DNA of 64,000 bases. Source: DASQPJ01 sp036268355 (lineage in GTDB: Bacteria; Actinomycetota; Actinomycetes; Sporichthyales; Sporichthyaceae). Position 1 is the stretch's first letter; each line of letters starts with the position of its first letter. A program made the translations under genes and the position numbers. Location of the stretch: assembly GCA_036268355.1 (NCBI GenBank), contig DATAUG010000036.1, forward strand, positions 62,001 through 126,000, read 5' to 3'. Below, piece after piece: positions 53,406-61,179 of this stretch. Under the pieces are notes generated by a model, which ran no database searches, was not told the origin of the DNA, and saw only the letters and a list, made by a program, of their open reading frames with translations.

Positions 53406-54059
53406 GTGCGCACGGTGGACAGCGCGACCGAGCAACCGGGCGCCCGACGCCGGATGCCGCGCGCGCAACGTGAGGCGCTGATGCTGGACGTCGCCGAGGA
53501 ACTGTTCGGCGAACTCGGCTATCGGGCGGCCTCGATGGACGAGATTGCCGCGCGGGTCGGTGTCTCGAAGCCGATGCTTTACCACTACTACGGCTCCAAG
53601 GACGGCCTGTTCGTCGCCTGTCTGCGGCGGGCCCGGGCCGGAATGCGCGACGCGATCCTCGCCGGGGCGATGTCCTCGGAGGTCCGTGAGGAGCGGTTGT
53701 TCGCCGCGTTGGTCGCCTGGTTCCGGTTCGTCGACGACCACCGGACGCTGTGGAAGATCATCACCGAGTCCGAGTTGGAGTTCCCCGAGGCGGCCGAGGA
53801 GATCGACGCGATCCGCGACGAGCAGACAGTGCTCATCGCCGGCCTGATGGCGGCCACCGCGACCCCGGGGCATCTGGCCGACCCGATCGAGCTCCAGGTG
53901 GTGGCGGCCGCGATCAGCGGAGTCGGGGAACGGGTGGCGCACTGGCGGCACCGCAACTCGGGCGTAACGCCGGAACGTGCCGCCCGCCATCTGATGCAAC
54001 TGCTCTGGGTGGGCCTGGAGCGCATGGGCGAGGGAGCCCAATGGGAGCAGCCCGACTGA
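53406..54059 (+). CDS. TetR-family transcriptional regulator
   Basis: A 217-residue repressor. N-terminal HTH (DVAEELFGELGYRAASMDEI then RVGVSKPMLYHYYGSKDGLF) followed by an all-helical ligand domain. GTG 53406 has AGGAGG 6 nt upstream. It is divergent from the BVMO, with operator-like repeats in the 99-bp interval, so autoregulation and control of the BVMO are likely (inference). Two family C hairpins follow its stop. Confidence 0.93.
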   Translation: MRTVDSATEQPGARRRMPRAQREALMLDVAEELFGELGYRAASMDEIAARVGVSKPMLYHYYGSKDGLFVACLRRARAGMRDAILAGAMSSEVREERLFAALVAWFRFVDDHRTLWKIITESELEFPEAAEEIDAIRDEQTVLIAGLMAATATPGHLADPIELQVVAAAISGVGERVAHWRHRNSGVTPERAARHLMQLLWVGLERMGEGAQWEQPD

Positions 54060-54090
54060 GCCGCACCCGCATGCGCCCCACCCGTCTGCG

Positions 54091-54151
54091 CCCCGAAGGA
54101 TGTCATCCGTTGGGGCTCGGTCGACCGCACGGGACGTCATCCGTTGCGGTC
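54091..54151. repeat. Two tandem family C hairpins downstream of tetR
   Basis: CCCCGAAGGATGTCATCCGT then TGGGG at 54091-54115 and GACCGCA ... TGCGGTC at 54123-54151, both with the core GGAYGTCATCCGTTG. Arms differ, cores match. Likely transcription terminator and/or dispersed repeat. Confidence 0.75.
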
Positions 54152-54246
54152 GTCCGGGACGGCGTCCTGCGAGGCTGATCCCGACGGCCGGTCGGCGCAC
54201 CCCGTTGGCGTAGCCTCCGAATCTGCCCATTTCGAAGGGACCACAG

Positions 54247-54735
54247 GTGCGAACGCGGTCGGTAGCAACAGGTGCCGTACGCATCGCGGCGACCGCGACG
54301 GCGGCCCTGCTGGCCCTGGCCGGCTGCGGTGGCGGCAGCAGCGACAACTCGGCCTCGGAGTCCTCCTCGGCCACCGGTCCCGCGGCCTCGGGCGCACCGT
54401 CGCCGACCGTCGCTTCGTCGGTGGGCCCCCCGTCGCCCATCCCGGCAAGCGGCCTGGTGATCCACATCGACCTGGTGGGCGGCAAGCCGAAGACCCGACC
54501 GGAGCCGATCGTCAAGGTCAAGACGGGCGACCCGATCACGATCGTGGCCACGGCCGACAAGTTCTACGAAGGCACCACCCCGTACGAGATCCACGTCCAC
54601 GGCTTCGACTACAAGCTGGAACTGACGCCGGGTCAGCCGGTCGTCAAGACGTTCACCGCCAACCAGCCGGCGGGCACCTACGAGGTGGAGATCGAGAACA
54701 CCTCGGCCCACCTGTTCAACCTTCAGATCCGGTAG
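54247..54735 (+). CDS. Cupredoxin-like lipoprotein
   Basis: A 162-residue lipoprotein: signal peptide with lipobox LALAGC, a Ser/Ala/Pro linker (25-70), then a cupredoxin-fold domain (IVKVKTGDPITIVATADKFY ... EIHVHGFDYKLELTPGQP ... AGTYEVEIENTSAHLFNLQI). The HVHGFD His and the terminal SAHLFNL His could bind Cu, but no Cys ligand is seen, so a type 1 blue-copper site is unlikely. Coupled to the membrane protein that begins 6 bp later. GTG start at 54247. Confidence 0.8.
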   Translation: MRTRSVATGAVRIAATATAALLALAGCGGGSSDNSASESSSATGPAASGAPSPTVASSVGPPSPIPASGLVIHIDLVGGKPKTRPEPIVKVKTGDPITIVATADKFYEGTTPYEIHVHGFDYKLELTPGQPVVKTFTANQPAGTYEVEIENTSAHLFNLQIR

Positions 54736-54741
54736 CACTCG

Positions 54742-56094
54742 ATGAGGGGCGCGATGATCGGGGCGCGCGGGCTTCCGGCGTTGTTGCCGGCCCACGGCGT
54801 CAGCTCCCGGCAGGACCTGCCGCTGCCGTTCGGTTACGCGCTCACCGGCGCGGTTGTGGCCCTGGTGGCCTCGTTCCTCGCGCTGGCGTTCCTGTGGCGC
54901 ACCGCAAGGTTCCGCGGCGACGCGGCCGGCCGGGAGCTTCCGGCGCCCCTGGCGGAATTCCTCGACTCACGCGAACTGCGCGCGGGCCTGCGGCTGGTCG
55001 GCTTGCTGCTGGTGGGCTTCACGGCGTTCGCGGCACTGGCCGGCCCCGACCTGGCCACGAACCCGACGGCCGGTCTGGTCTACGTGGTCTTCTGGGTCGG
55101 CCTGATTCCCGCCTCGCTGTTGTTCGGGCCGATCTGGAAGCTGCTGAACCCGTTGCGAACGATCCATCTGGCGCTGCTCCGCCTGCTGCGGGTGGATCCC
55201 GCCGAGCCACCGTTGCGCCTGCCCCGCTGGGTCGGTTACTGGCCGGGCGCCATCGGCTTGTTCTCGTTCGTCTGGCTGGAGCTGTGCGCGCCGAACCGGG
55301 ACTCGCTGTCCACGTTGCGGACGTACTTCGCGGTCTACGGCGGGCTCAACCTGCTCGGCGCGCTGGCCTTCGGCGCGATCTGGTTCGACCGCTGCGACGG
55401 GTTCGAGGCGTTTTCCTCGACGATGGGTCGACTGTCGATGCTGGGCCGCCGCGACGACGGGAAGCTGGTGCTGCGAAACCCGTTGGAGAACGTCGACACG
55501 GTGCCGATGGCGCCCGGCCTGGTCGGCCTGCTCGGGGTGATGCTCGGCTCGACCGCGTTCGACACATTCGGCTCCACGGCCTGGTGGATCAACTACAGCT
55601 ATTCCTCGTCGTTGTCCCCGGCGACCCTGTCCACGCTGGCGCTGTTGATCTCCATCGGCATCGTGATGACGGCCTTCGTCGCGGCCTCGTGCCTGAGCGG
55701 GCTGCTGTCCGGTCGCCCGCCGTTCGGCACAGCCGGGCAGTTCGCCCATTCGTTGGTGCCGATCGCGGTCGGCTACCTGATCGCGCACTACCTCTCGCTG
55801 CTGGTCTTCGCCGGCCAGCAGGCCCTGATCCGGGCCTCCGACCCGTTGGTGAACGGGTCCAACTGGTTCGGCACCGCCCACCGCAACGTCGACTACGCAG
55901 TGCTCACCACCACCTCGATCGCCACGATCCAGGTGATCTCGATCGTCACCGGGCACGTCCTCGGGGTGTTCTCGGCGCACGATCGGGCCGTGCGGCTGTT
56001 CCCGGCGACGAAGGCGGTGATCGGCCAGTTGCCGATCATGGCCCTGATGGTCGGCTACACGATCGGCGGCCTGTCCCTGCTGTTCCAGGGCTGA
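54742..56094 (+). CDS. Polytopic membrane protein linked to cupredoxin and ECF sigma factor
   Basis: A 450-residue integral membrane protein with about 10 hydrophobic segments (e.g. FGYALTGAVVALVASFLALA, AGLVYVVFWVGLIPASLLFG). I do not recognise a named family. A Trp/Tyr-rich loop (DTFGSTAWWINYSYSSSLSP) is near 275. Its start is 6 bp after the cupredoxin lipoprotein; similar pairs are found near sigC-type genes in other actinobacteria. A role in copper or quinone/electron transfer handling is a guess. Convergent with the sigma factor gene. Confidence 0.75.
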   Translation: MRGAMIGARGLPALLPAHGVSSRQDLPLPFGYALTGAVVALVASFLALAFLWRTARFRGDAAGRELPAPLAEFLDSRELRAGLRLVGLLLVGFTAFAALAGPDLATNPTAGLVYVVFWVGLIPASLLFGPIWKLLNPLRTIHLALLRLLRVDPAEPPLRLPRWVGYWPGAIGLFSFVWLELCAPNRDSLSTLRTYFAVYGGLNLLGALAFGAIWFDRCDGFEAFSSTMGRLSMLGRRDDGKLVLRNPLENVDTVPMAPGLVGLLGVMLGSTAFDTFGSTAWWINYSYSSSLSPATLSTLALLISIGIVMTAFVAASCLSGLLSGRPPFGTAGQFAHSLVPIAVGYLIAHYLSLLVFAGQQALIRASDPLVNGSNWFGTAHRNVDYAVLTTTSIATIQVISIVTGHVLGVFSAHDRAVRLFPATKAVIGQLPIMALMVGYTIGGLSLLFQG

Positions 56095-56128
56095 CCCCCC
56101 GGTACCCGGCGGCTGCTCCAGATATTTG

Positions 56129-56212
56129 GGGGTGACACCCCGTACGCACAACCAAAGTGGCTGAAATGACTGGTGGGGCAGGAGTTGTGCTGGAAAGGGT
56201 GTCACCCCTTCC
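56129..56212. terminator. Two hairpins between the membrane protein and sigma factor genes
   Basis: GGGGTGACACCCC (56129-56141) and GGAAAGGGTGTCACCCCTTC (56192-56211, next base C) are palindromes with a common GTGACAC/GTGTCAC core, in a 163-bp convergent gap. They probably terminate both transcripts. Confidence 0.55.
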
Positions 56213-56257
56213 GTTCCGGGGCGCCGTCCTGACGCCCGGGGCGCCGGGGCGGGCGAA

Positions 56258-56836
56258 CTACCGCGTGCGGCGCAGCCGTTGCCGGCGACCCTCGGCCTGC
56301 TCCAACGGCTCGGCCAGCTCGGCGATGAGGTGTTCGCGGGCCCGGGCCATCCGCGAGCGGATCGTGCCGATCGGCACCCCGCACGCCTCGGCGGCCTCGG
56401 CGTAGGACAGGCCGTGCACCTGGGTGAGCACGAAGGCGTCGCGCTTGTCCGGGTCCAGCGAGGCGATCAGCAGGCGCATCGACACCTCCTCTGCGCTGTC
56501 GCCGAGTTGCCGCAGCCGGTCCCCGCCCACGTCGTCGCTGTCCAGGCTGGCCACCACCGCGGGGCGTCGGCCCTGCCGACGGAAGTGGTCGACCACGACC
56601 CGACGGGCGATCGAGAGCAGCCAGATGCGGGCGGTGGTCTGCGCCCGGAAGGTGCGCAGCCCGCGCAACGCCCGCAGGTAGGTCTCCTGGGTGAGGTCGT
56701 CGGCGTTGGCGCGGTCGACGAGATAGGCCACGTAGCGCCAGACGTCGCTCTGAGTCGCCCGGACGAACTCGGCCGCAGCCGCGCTGTCCCCGCGGCCCGC
56801 GGCCAGCGCCAATTCGGTGACTTCGTCGTGCTCCAT
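56258..56836 (-). CDS. ECF sigma factor (SigC-like)
   Basis: A 192-residue extracytoplasmic-function sigma factor. Region 2 (VWRYVAYLVDRANADDLTQE then TYLRALRGLRTFR) and region 4 (LSYAEAAEACGVPIGTIRSR) are intact. No anti-sigma gene is adjacent. The convergent cupredoxin and membrane-protein genes are reminiscent of SigC-type contexts, so a metal/copper regulon is a plausible guess. ATG 56836 is preferred; a GTG at 56872 would add a Pro/Gly-rich leader. Confidence 0.92.
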   Translation of the reverse strand: MEHDEVTELALAAGRGDSAAAAEFVRATQSDVWRYVAYLVDRANADDLTQETYLRALRGLRTFRAQTTARIWLLSIARRVVVDHFRRQGRRPAVVASLDSDDVGGDRLRQLGDSAEEVSMRLLIASLDPDKRDAFVLTQVHGLSYAEAAEACGVPIGTIRSRMARAREHLIAELAEPLEQAEGRRQRLRRTR

Positions 56837-57216
56837 GGGCGTCCCGTTCGTCGGGGCGCCCGGGGGCGCCACGTCAGGCGTCCAGCCCCTCCCGGTGCCG
56901 GACGAAAACGGGCCGCGCGGCCAGCGGTGATGCGTGGCAAAGCCGGGGCAGTGCCAGAATTGTACTGGTCAACGCCGTGGCGCGCATCGGCGGCTTTTGC
57001 GGCGAACTCCCCCCGGCACCGCTGCCTTCCGCCGCGGCGCGGTCGGGGTGACCCGGCGGCCGCGCGAGGCCCGACCCGACCGGCGAGATTCCGGCTGATC
57101 GGACCGGCGCGGGTACTGTGCCGATCGTTACCGAGCGCACCGGAGGTGGGCCAATTTGCAGGTCTGAAGGCTCTTCCCATGGGCCCACTTCCGTCGCATC
57201 GGTAACCTGAACAGGT
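56837..57216. promoter_or_regulatory. Divergent 380-bp region with a long imperfect inverted repeat before coxD
   Basis: No gene is supportable. 57127-57152 and 57181-57206 form an imperfect inverted repeat of ~26 bp (outer GTTACCGA, inner GTGGGCC, with GGAGG/GGAAG mismatch between), only 10 bp before the coxD ATG. It could be a regulator-binding site or a leader hairpin sequestering the coxD ribosome-binding site (no other clear site is seen). Confidence 0.5.
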
Positions 57217-58125
57217 ATGGCCCCGAACACCGATACGCAGCACGACGAACCGAATTCCCCGGAAGAGCTCATCAGCCGGCTGGAAGCGGTTGGTTATCTT
57301 GCCGATGCCGGCTTGGCCACCGCCGCATACCTGGCAATTCGGATGGGCCGACCACTGTTCCTGGAGGGCGAGGCCGGCGTCGGCAAGACCGCGCTGGCCC
57401 ACGCGCTGTCTGTGTTGACCCGGGCCCCGTTGATCCGCCTCCAGTGCTACGAGGGCATCGATGCCGCCCAAGCCCTCTACGACTGGGATTTCCCGCGGCA
57501 ACTGCTGCACCTGCGGGCCTGTGAGGCCGCCGGGGTCACCGACGTGGCGCGTCTGGAGGGCGAACTCTACGACCGGCGCTTTCTGCTGTCCCGGCCGTTG
57601 TTGCAGGCCATCGAGACCAGCCCGGCGGTGTTGCTGATCGACGAGATCGACCGCGCCGACGACGAGTTCGAGGCCTTCCTGCTGGAGGTCCTGTCGGACT
57701 TCACGATCTCCGTCCCGGAGCTGGGCACGATCTCGGCCGGCACTCCGCCGATCGTGATCGTCACCTCCAACCGGACCCGTGAGGTGCACGACGCTCTGAA
57801 ACGCCGCTGCCTCTACCACTGGCTCGAGCACCCGGCCTACGACCGCGAGGTCGCGATCATCCGCCGTCGCCTGCCCGAGGTCAGCGAACGGCTGGCCACG
57901 CAGGTCGCCGCGGCCGTCGCGCTGCTCCGATTGCGCGACCTGCTCAAGCCCCCGGGCGTCGCCGAGACCCTGGACTGGACGCGGGCGCTGATGGTGCTGG
58001 GCGCCCGCACCCTCGACGTCGACGTGGCCGCGCGGACGCTGGGCGCGGTCCTCAAGTACCGCGAGGACACCGATCGGGTGACGGCCGAGGGGTTGGCCGT
58101 TCTCGTGGGTGCTGGTGGAGCCTGA
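57217..58125 (+). CDS. coxD: MoxR-type AAA+ ATPase (CoxD)
   Basis: A 302-residue AAA+ protein. Walker A EGEAGVGKTALAH, Walker B LLIDEIDRADDEFEAF, sensor 1 VIVTSNRTREVHD and the following arginine finger. CoxD works with CoxE as a chaperone that inserts the Cu/S part of the Mo-CODH active site or otherwise matures molybdenum hydroxylases. It starts the cox-type operon here; coxE follows 37 bp later. Confidence 0.92.
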   Translation: MAPNTDTQHDEPNSPEELISRLEAVGYLADAGLATAAYLAIRMGRPLFLEGEAGVGKTALAHALSVLTRAPLIRLQCYEGIDAAQALYDWDFPRQLLHLRACEAAGVTDVARLEGELYDRRFLLSRPLLQAIETSPAVLLIDEIDRADDEFEAFLLEVLSDFTISVPELGTISAGTPPIVIVTSNRTREVHDALKRRCLYHWLEHPAYDREVAIIRRRLPEVSERLATQVAAAVALLRLRDLLKPPGVAETLDWTRALMVLGARTLDVDVAARTLGAVLKYREDTDRVTAEGLAVLVGAGGA

Positions 58126-58162
58126 CACCAGGAGAACAAGTGAGCATCTAACGGAGCCTCAG

Positions 58163-59371
58163 ATGGTGAAAATAGCGGAGGAGAACCACGATCTGATCGA
58201 GACCGTGGTCGGGTTCGCGCGCACGTTGCGGACGGCTGGGGTCCTGGCCGGCACGGATCGGCTGCAGGCCATGCTGGTCGCGTTGCGCGAGTTGAACGTG
58301 CTCGACGGCCGCGACGCCTATTGGGCCGGACGACTGACGTTGTGCGCAAGTCCGGACGACGTGGCCCGCTACGACGTGGCGTTTGCGGCCTACTTCCGCG
58401 ACGAACGCCCGCGGATAGCCGCGGTCGGTCAACCCGGCGGTGTGCTGAAGTTGATCGGTGTCCAACCGGCCGCAGACCAGAGCTTGCAACCTGGAGAGGC
58501 CCTGCAGACCAACCCCATGGCAAGCCGGGCCAGCGAGCAGGAACTGCTGCGTCAGAAGGACTTCGCGACCTTGACGACCGCCGAACGCAACGAGGTGCGT
58601 CGGATGCTCGCCCGATTGGATCCGGTCGGTCCGACCCGGCGCTCGGTGCGGCTGCGACCCGCCGCGCGAGGCGTGCTCGACGCCCGCCGGACCGTGCGCG
58701 CGATGTTGCGCCACGGCGGTGAGTGCGACGAGCTTCTGACGCGGCGTCACTCCCGCCGGCCGCGCCGGATCGTGATGCTGATCGACGTGTCAGGGTCCAT
58801 GGAGCCATACGCCGATGCCCATCTGCGATTCGCCCACGTGGTGTGCCGGCGCCGACCGGCGGTCGAAATATTCACGATCGGGACAAGGTTGACGCGGGTG
58901 ACGCGGGCGATGCAGGCCCGCGACCCGGACATCGCGATGCGTGAGGTGGCGGCGGCAGTGCCGGACTGGTCGGGTGGGACCCGCCTCGGCGAGTTGGTGA
59001 AGGCATTTCTCGACCGCTGGGGCCAACGGGGAGCGGCTCGGGGCGCCGTTGTGGTGGTCGCCAGCGACGGCTGGGAGCGCGGCGACGCAAGTTTGCTGGG
59101 CGCACAGATGGAACGTCTGCGACGTTTGGCCCACACTGTTGTCTGGGTCAGCCCGCACGCCGGTCACGACGGCTTCGCGCCGACGACGGCCGGGTTGGTT
59201 GCGGTGCTGCCCCACGTCGACGCGCTGGTTGCCGGGCACAGCGTCGCCGCGTTCGCCGAAGTGGCCCGGCACCTGGAACAGCAAGGCGTGTCGGCGGCCC
59301 GTCCCGGTGGCCGGCGGCGCGCAGGGGGAATGATCGTCGGACTGGCCGAGGAGGACAAGGTCCATGCGTGA
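58163..59371 (+). CDS. coxE: VWA-domain protein (CoxE)
   Basis: A 402-residue protein with an N-terminal helical region and a C-terminal VWA domain carrying the MIDAS motif (LIDVSGSMEPY near 215, later SGGTRLGE and ASDGWERGD). Partner of CoxD in maturation of molybdenum hydroxylases. ATG 58163 has GGAG 8 nt upstream. It overlaps the coxF gene by 8 nt. Contains a TGAC-N5-GTCA dyad at 58737-58749 within coding sequence. Confidence 0.92.
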   Translation: MVKIAEENHDLIETVVGFARTLRTAGVLAGTDRLQAMLVALRELNVLDGRDAYWAGRLTLCASPDDVARYDVAFAAYFRDERPRIAAVGQPGGVLKLIGVQPAADQSLQPGEALQTNPMASRASEQELLRQKDFATLTTAERNEVRRMLARLDPVGPTRRSVRLRPAARGVLDARRTVRAMLRHGGECDELLTRRHSRRPRRIVMLIDVSGSMEPYADAHLRFAHVVCRRRPAVEIFTIGTRLTRVTRAMQARDPDIAMREVAAAVPDWSGGTRLGELVKAFLDRWGQRGAARGAVVVVASDGWERGDASLLGAQMERLRRLAHTVVWVSPHAGHDGFAPTTAGLVAVLPHVDALVAGHSVAAFAEVARHLEQQGVSAARPGGRRRAGGMIVGLAEEDKVHA

Positions 59372-60470
59372 CGTGCTCGACGAGATCCGCGGTTGGTACG
59401 GCGGCGAGGTGTTCGGCCTGGCCACCGTGGTGGGCTGCTACAAGAGCGCGCCGCGCCAGCCGGGTGCGGCAATGGCGGTCTCCCTGGGCGGCGAGGCGGT
59501 CGGCAGCGTGTCCGGCGGCTGTGTCGAGGGCGCGGTCTACGAGTTGGCGGGCGAGGTCATGGCCTCCGGCGAGGCCGTCTTCCAGACCTACGGGGTGTCC
59601 GACGACGACGCCTTCTCGGTCGGCCTGACCTGCGGCGGCATCATTGACATGTTCGTGGAACCGGTCTCGATCAAGACGTTCCCGGAGTTCCCCGACGTGG
59701 TCGCCTCGATCGATCGCGGGGAACCGGTCGCGGTCGCCACCAACGTGTCCGGCGCCGGCGAGATCGGCGCGCACCTGGTGATCTGGCAGGACCGCCGGGC
59801 CGGGACGCTGGGCAGCCCGCGCCTGGACGACGCGATCACCGACGACGGACGCGGCCAATTGAGCCAGGGACACACCGGCATCCTCCGGATCGGACCCGAC
59901 GGCGAGCGGCGCGGCGACGAGTTGACCATATTCATCCAGTCGTTCGCGCCCCCGCCGCGAATGCTGGTTTTTGGGGCGATTGACTTCGCAGCTGCGGTGG
60001 CGCGGGCCGGTAAATTCCTCGGATATCGGGTTACCGTCTGCGACGCGCGCCCGATCTTCGCCACTCCGAAACGCTTTCCCGACGCCGACGAGGTCGTCGT
60101 GGAATGGCCGCACCGCTACCTCGAGTCGCAGATGGCCATCGAGCACGCGATCGACGGCCGTACGGTGATCTGTGTTCTGACCCACGACCCGAAGTTCGAC
60201 GTCCCGGTGGTCAAGCTGGCGTTGGAGACCCGAGCCGCCTACATCGGCGCGATGGGCTCCCGGCGAACCCACGAGGACCGCCTGGCCAGGCTTCGCGAGG
60301 AGGGCGTGCCCGAGGAGCAGTTGGCCCGGATGTTCTCCCCGATCGGCCTGGACCTCGGCGCGCGCACGCCGGAGGAGACCGCGATCTCGATCGCTGCGGA
60401 GATCATCGGAACGCGCTGGGGGGGTAGCGGCCGGATGTTGCGTACCACCGAGGGCGCAATTCATGGGTAG
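59364..60470 (+). CDS. coxF: XdhC/CoxF-family maturation factor
   Basis: A 368-residue protein. N-terminal XdhC domain (APRQPGAAMAVSLGGEAVGS VSGGCVEGAV, split here) and a C-terminal Rossmann-like domain (RMLVFGAIDFAAAVARAGKF, YIGAMGSRRTHEDRLARLRE). It binds and delivers sulphurated molybdopterin cofactor to the large subunit. It overlaps coxE by 8 nt; 184 bp separate it from coxS. Confidence 0.92.
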   Translation: MRDVLDEIRGWYGGEVFGLATVVGCYKSAPRQPGAAMAVSLGGEAVGSVSGGCVEGAVYELAGEVMASGEAVFQTYGVSDDDAFSVGLTCGGIIDMFVEPVSIKTFPEFPDVVASIDRGEPVAVATNVSGAGEIGAHLVIWQDRRAGTLGSPRLDDAITDDGRGQLSQGHTGILRIGPDGERRGDELTIFIQSFAPPPRMLVFGAIDFAAAVARAGKFLGYRVTVCDARPIFATPKRFPDADEVVVEWPHRYLESQMAIEHAIDGRTVICVLTHDPKFDVPVVKLALETRAAYIGAMGSRRTHEDRLARLREEGVPEEQLARMFSPIGLDLGARTPEETAISIAAEIIGTRWGGSGRMLRTTEGAIHG

Positions 60471-60654
60471 GCATGCATATATAGCCGGCAAGTGCTATGC
60501 CGGTATTACAGCTTGTGAACTCCGCTGTTGCGGGGGCACAACGGGTCCTTAGGGTTGGTCTTAGCTGCGATTCAGAGGCTGAATTTCCGCAGCTGGAGAA
60601 GTCATCGCCGCGGCGCGGCACTGGTGACCGCCGACACAGGAAAGAGCCCCCGAC
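60471..60654. promoter_or_regulatory. Possible internal promoter region before coxS
   Basis: 184 bp between coxF and coxS. It begins with an unusually AT-rich stretch (GCATGCATATATAGCCGG at 60472-60489, then GCTATGCCGGTATTACAG) that contains TATATA/TATTAC-type -10 candidates and a GCCGG direct repeat. An internal promoter for coxSLM, separate from the maturation genes, is likely. Confidence 0.5.
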
Positions 60655-61179
60655 ATGGCACAGATCACCGTCAAAGTTGACGGGGTATCACGCACCGACG
60701 AGGTGGAACCCCGCCTGCTGCTCGTCCACTATCTGCGCGACGTCCGAGGCAAGGTGGGGACCGTCGTGGGTTGCGACACCTCCAACTGCGGCGCCTGCAC
60801 GGTGCATCTGGACGGTCAATCCGTGAAGAGTTGCTCGGTGCTGGCGGTTCAGGTCGACGGTTCCGAGATCCTCACGATCGAGGGCCTGGCCGCGGGCGGC
60901 GTGCTGCACCCGATGCAGGAGGCCTTCCGGGAGTGCCACGGCCTGCAGTGCGGGTTCTGCACCCCGGGCATGATCATGGCCGCGGTCGACCTGTTGAAGC
61001 ACAACGCGAACCCGTCCGAGAGGGAGATTCGCGAGGGCATCGAGGGCAACCTCTGTCGTTGCACCGGCTACCACAACATCGTCCGCGCGGTGCAGACCGC
61101 CTCGGCCGCGATGGCCAGTGGCAACGGCGGTGCGGGCAGCGCCCGCAACGGCAGCGCGCCCGCGGGGGTGACCGCATGA
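60655..61179 (+). CDS. coxS: Molybdenum hydroxylase small (2Fe-2S) subunit
   Basis: A 174-residue iron-sulphur subunit. N-terminal plant-type 2Fe-2S domain (VGCDTSNCGACTVHLDG with its fourth Cys in VKSCSVL) and C-terminal helical 2Fe-2S domain (QCGFCTPGMIMAAVDLL ... GNLCRCTGYHNIVRA). It passes electrons from the Mo site to the FAD subunit. Its TGA overlaps the coxL ATG (ATGA). GGAAAGAG upstream of ATG 60655. Confidence 0.95.
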   Translation: MAQITVKVDGVSRTDEVEPRLLLVHYLRDVRGKVGTVVGCDTSNCGACTVHLDGQSVKSCSVLAVQVDGSEILTIEGLAAGGVLHPMQEAFRECHGLQCGFCTPGMIMAAVDLLKHNANPSEREIREGIEGNLCRCTGYHNIVRAVQTASAAMASGNGGAGSARNGSAPAGVTA

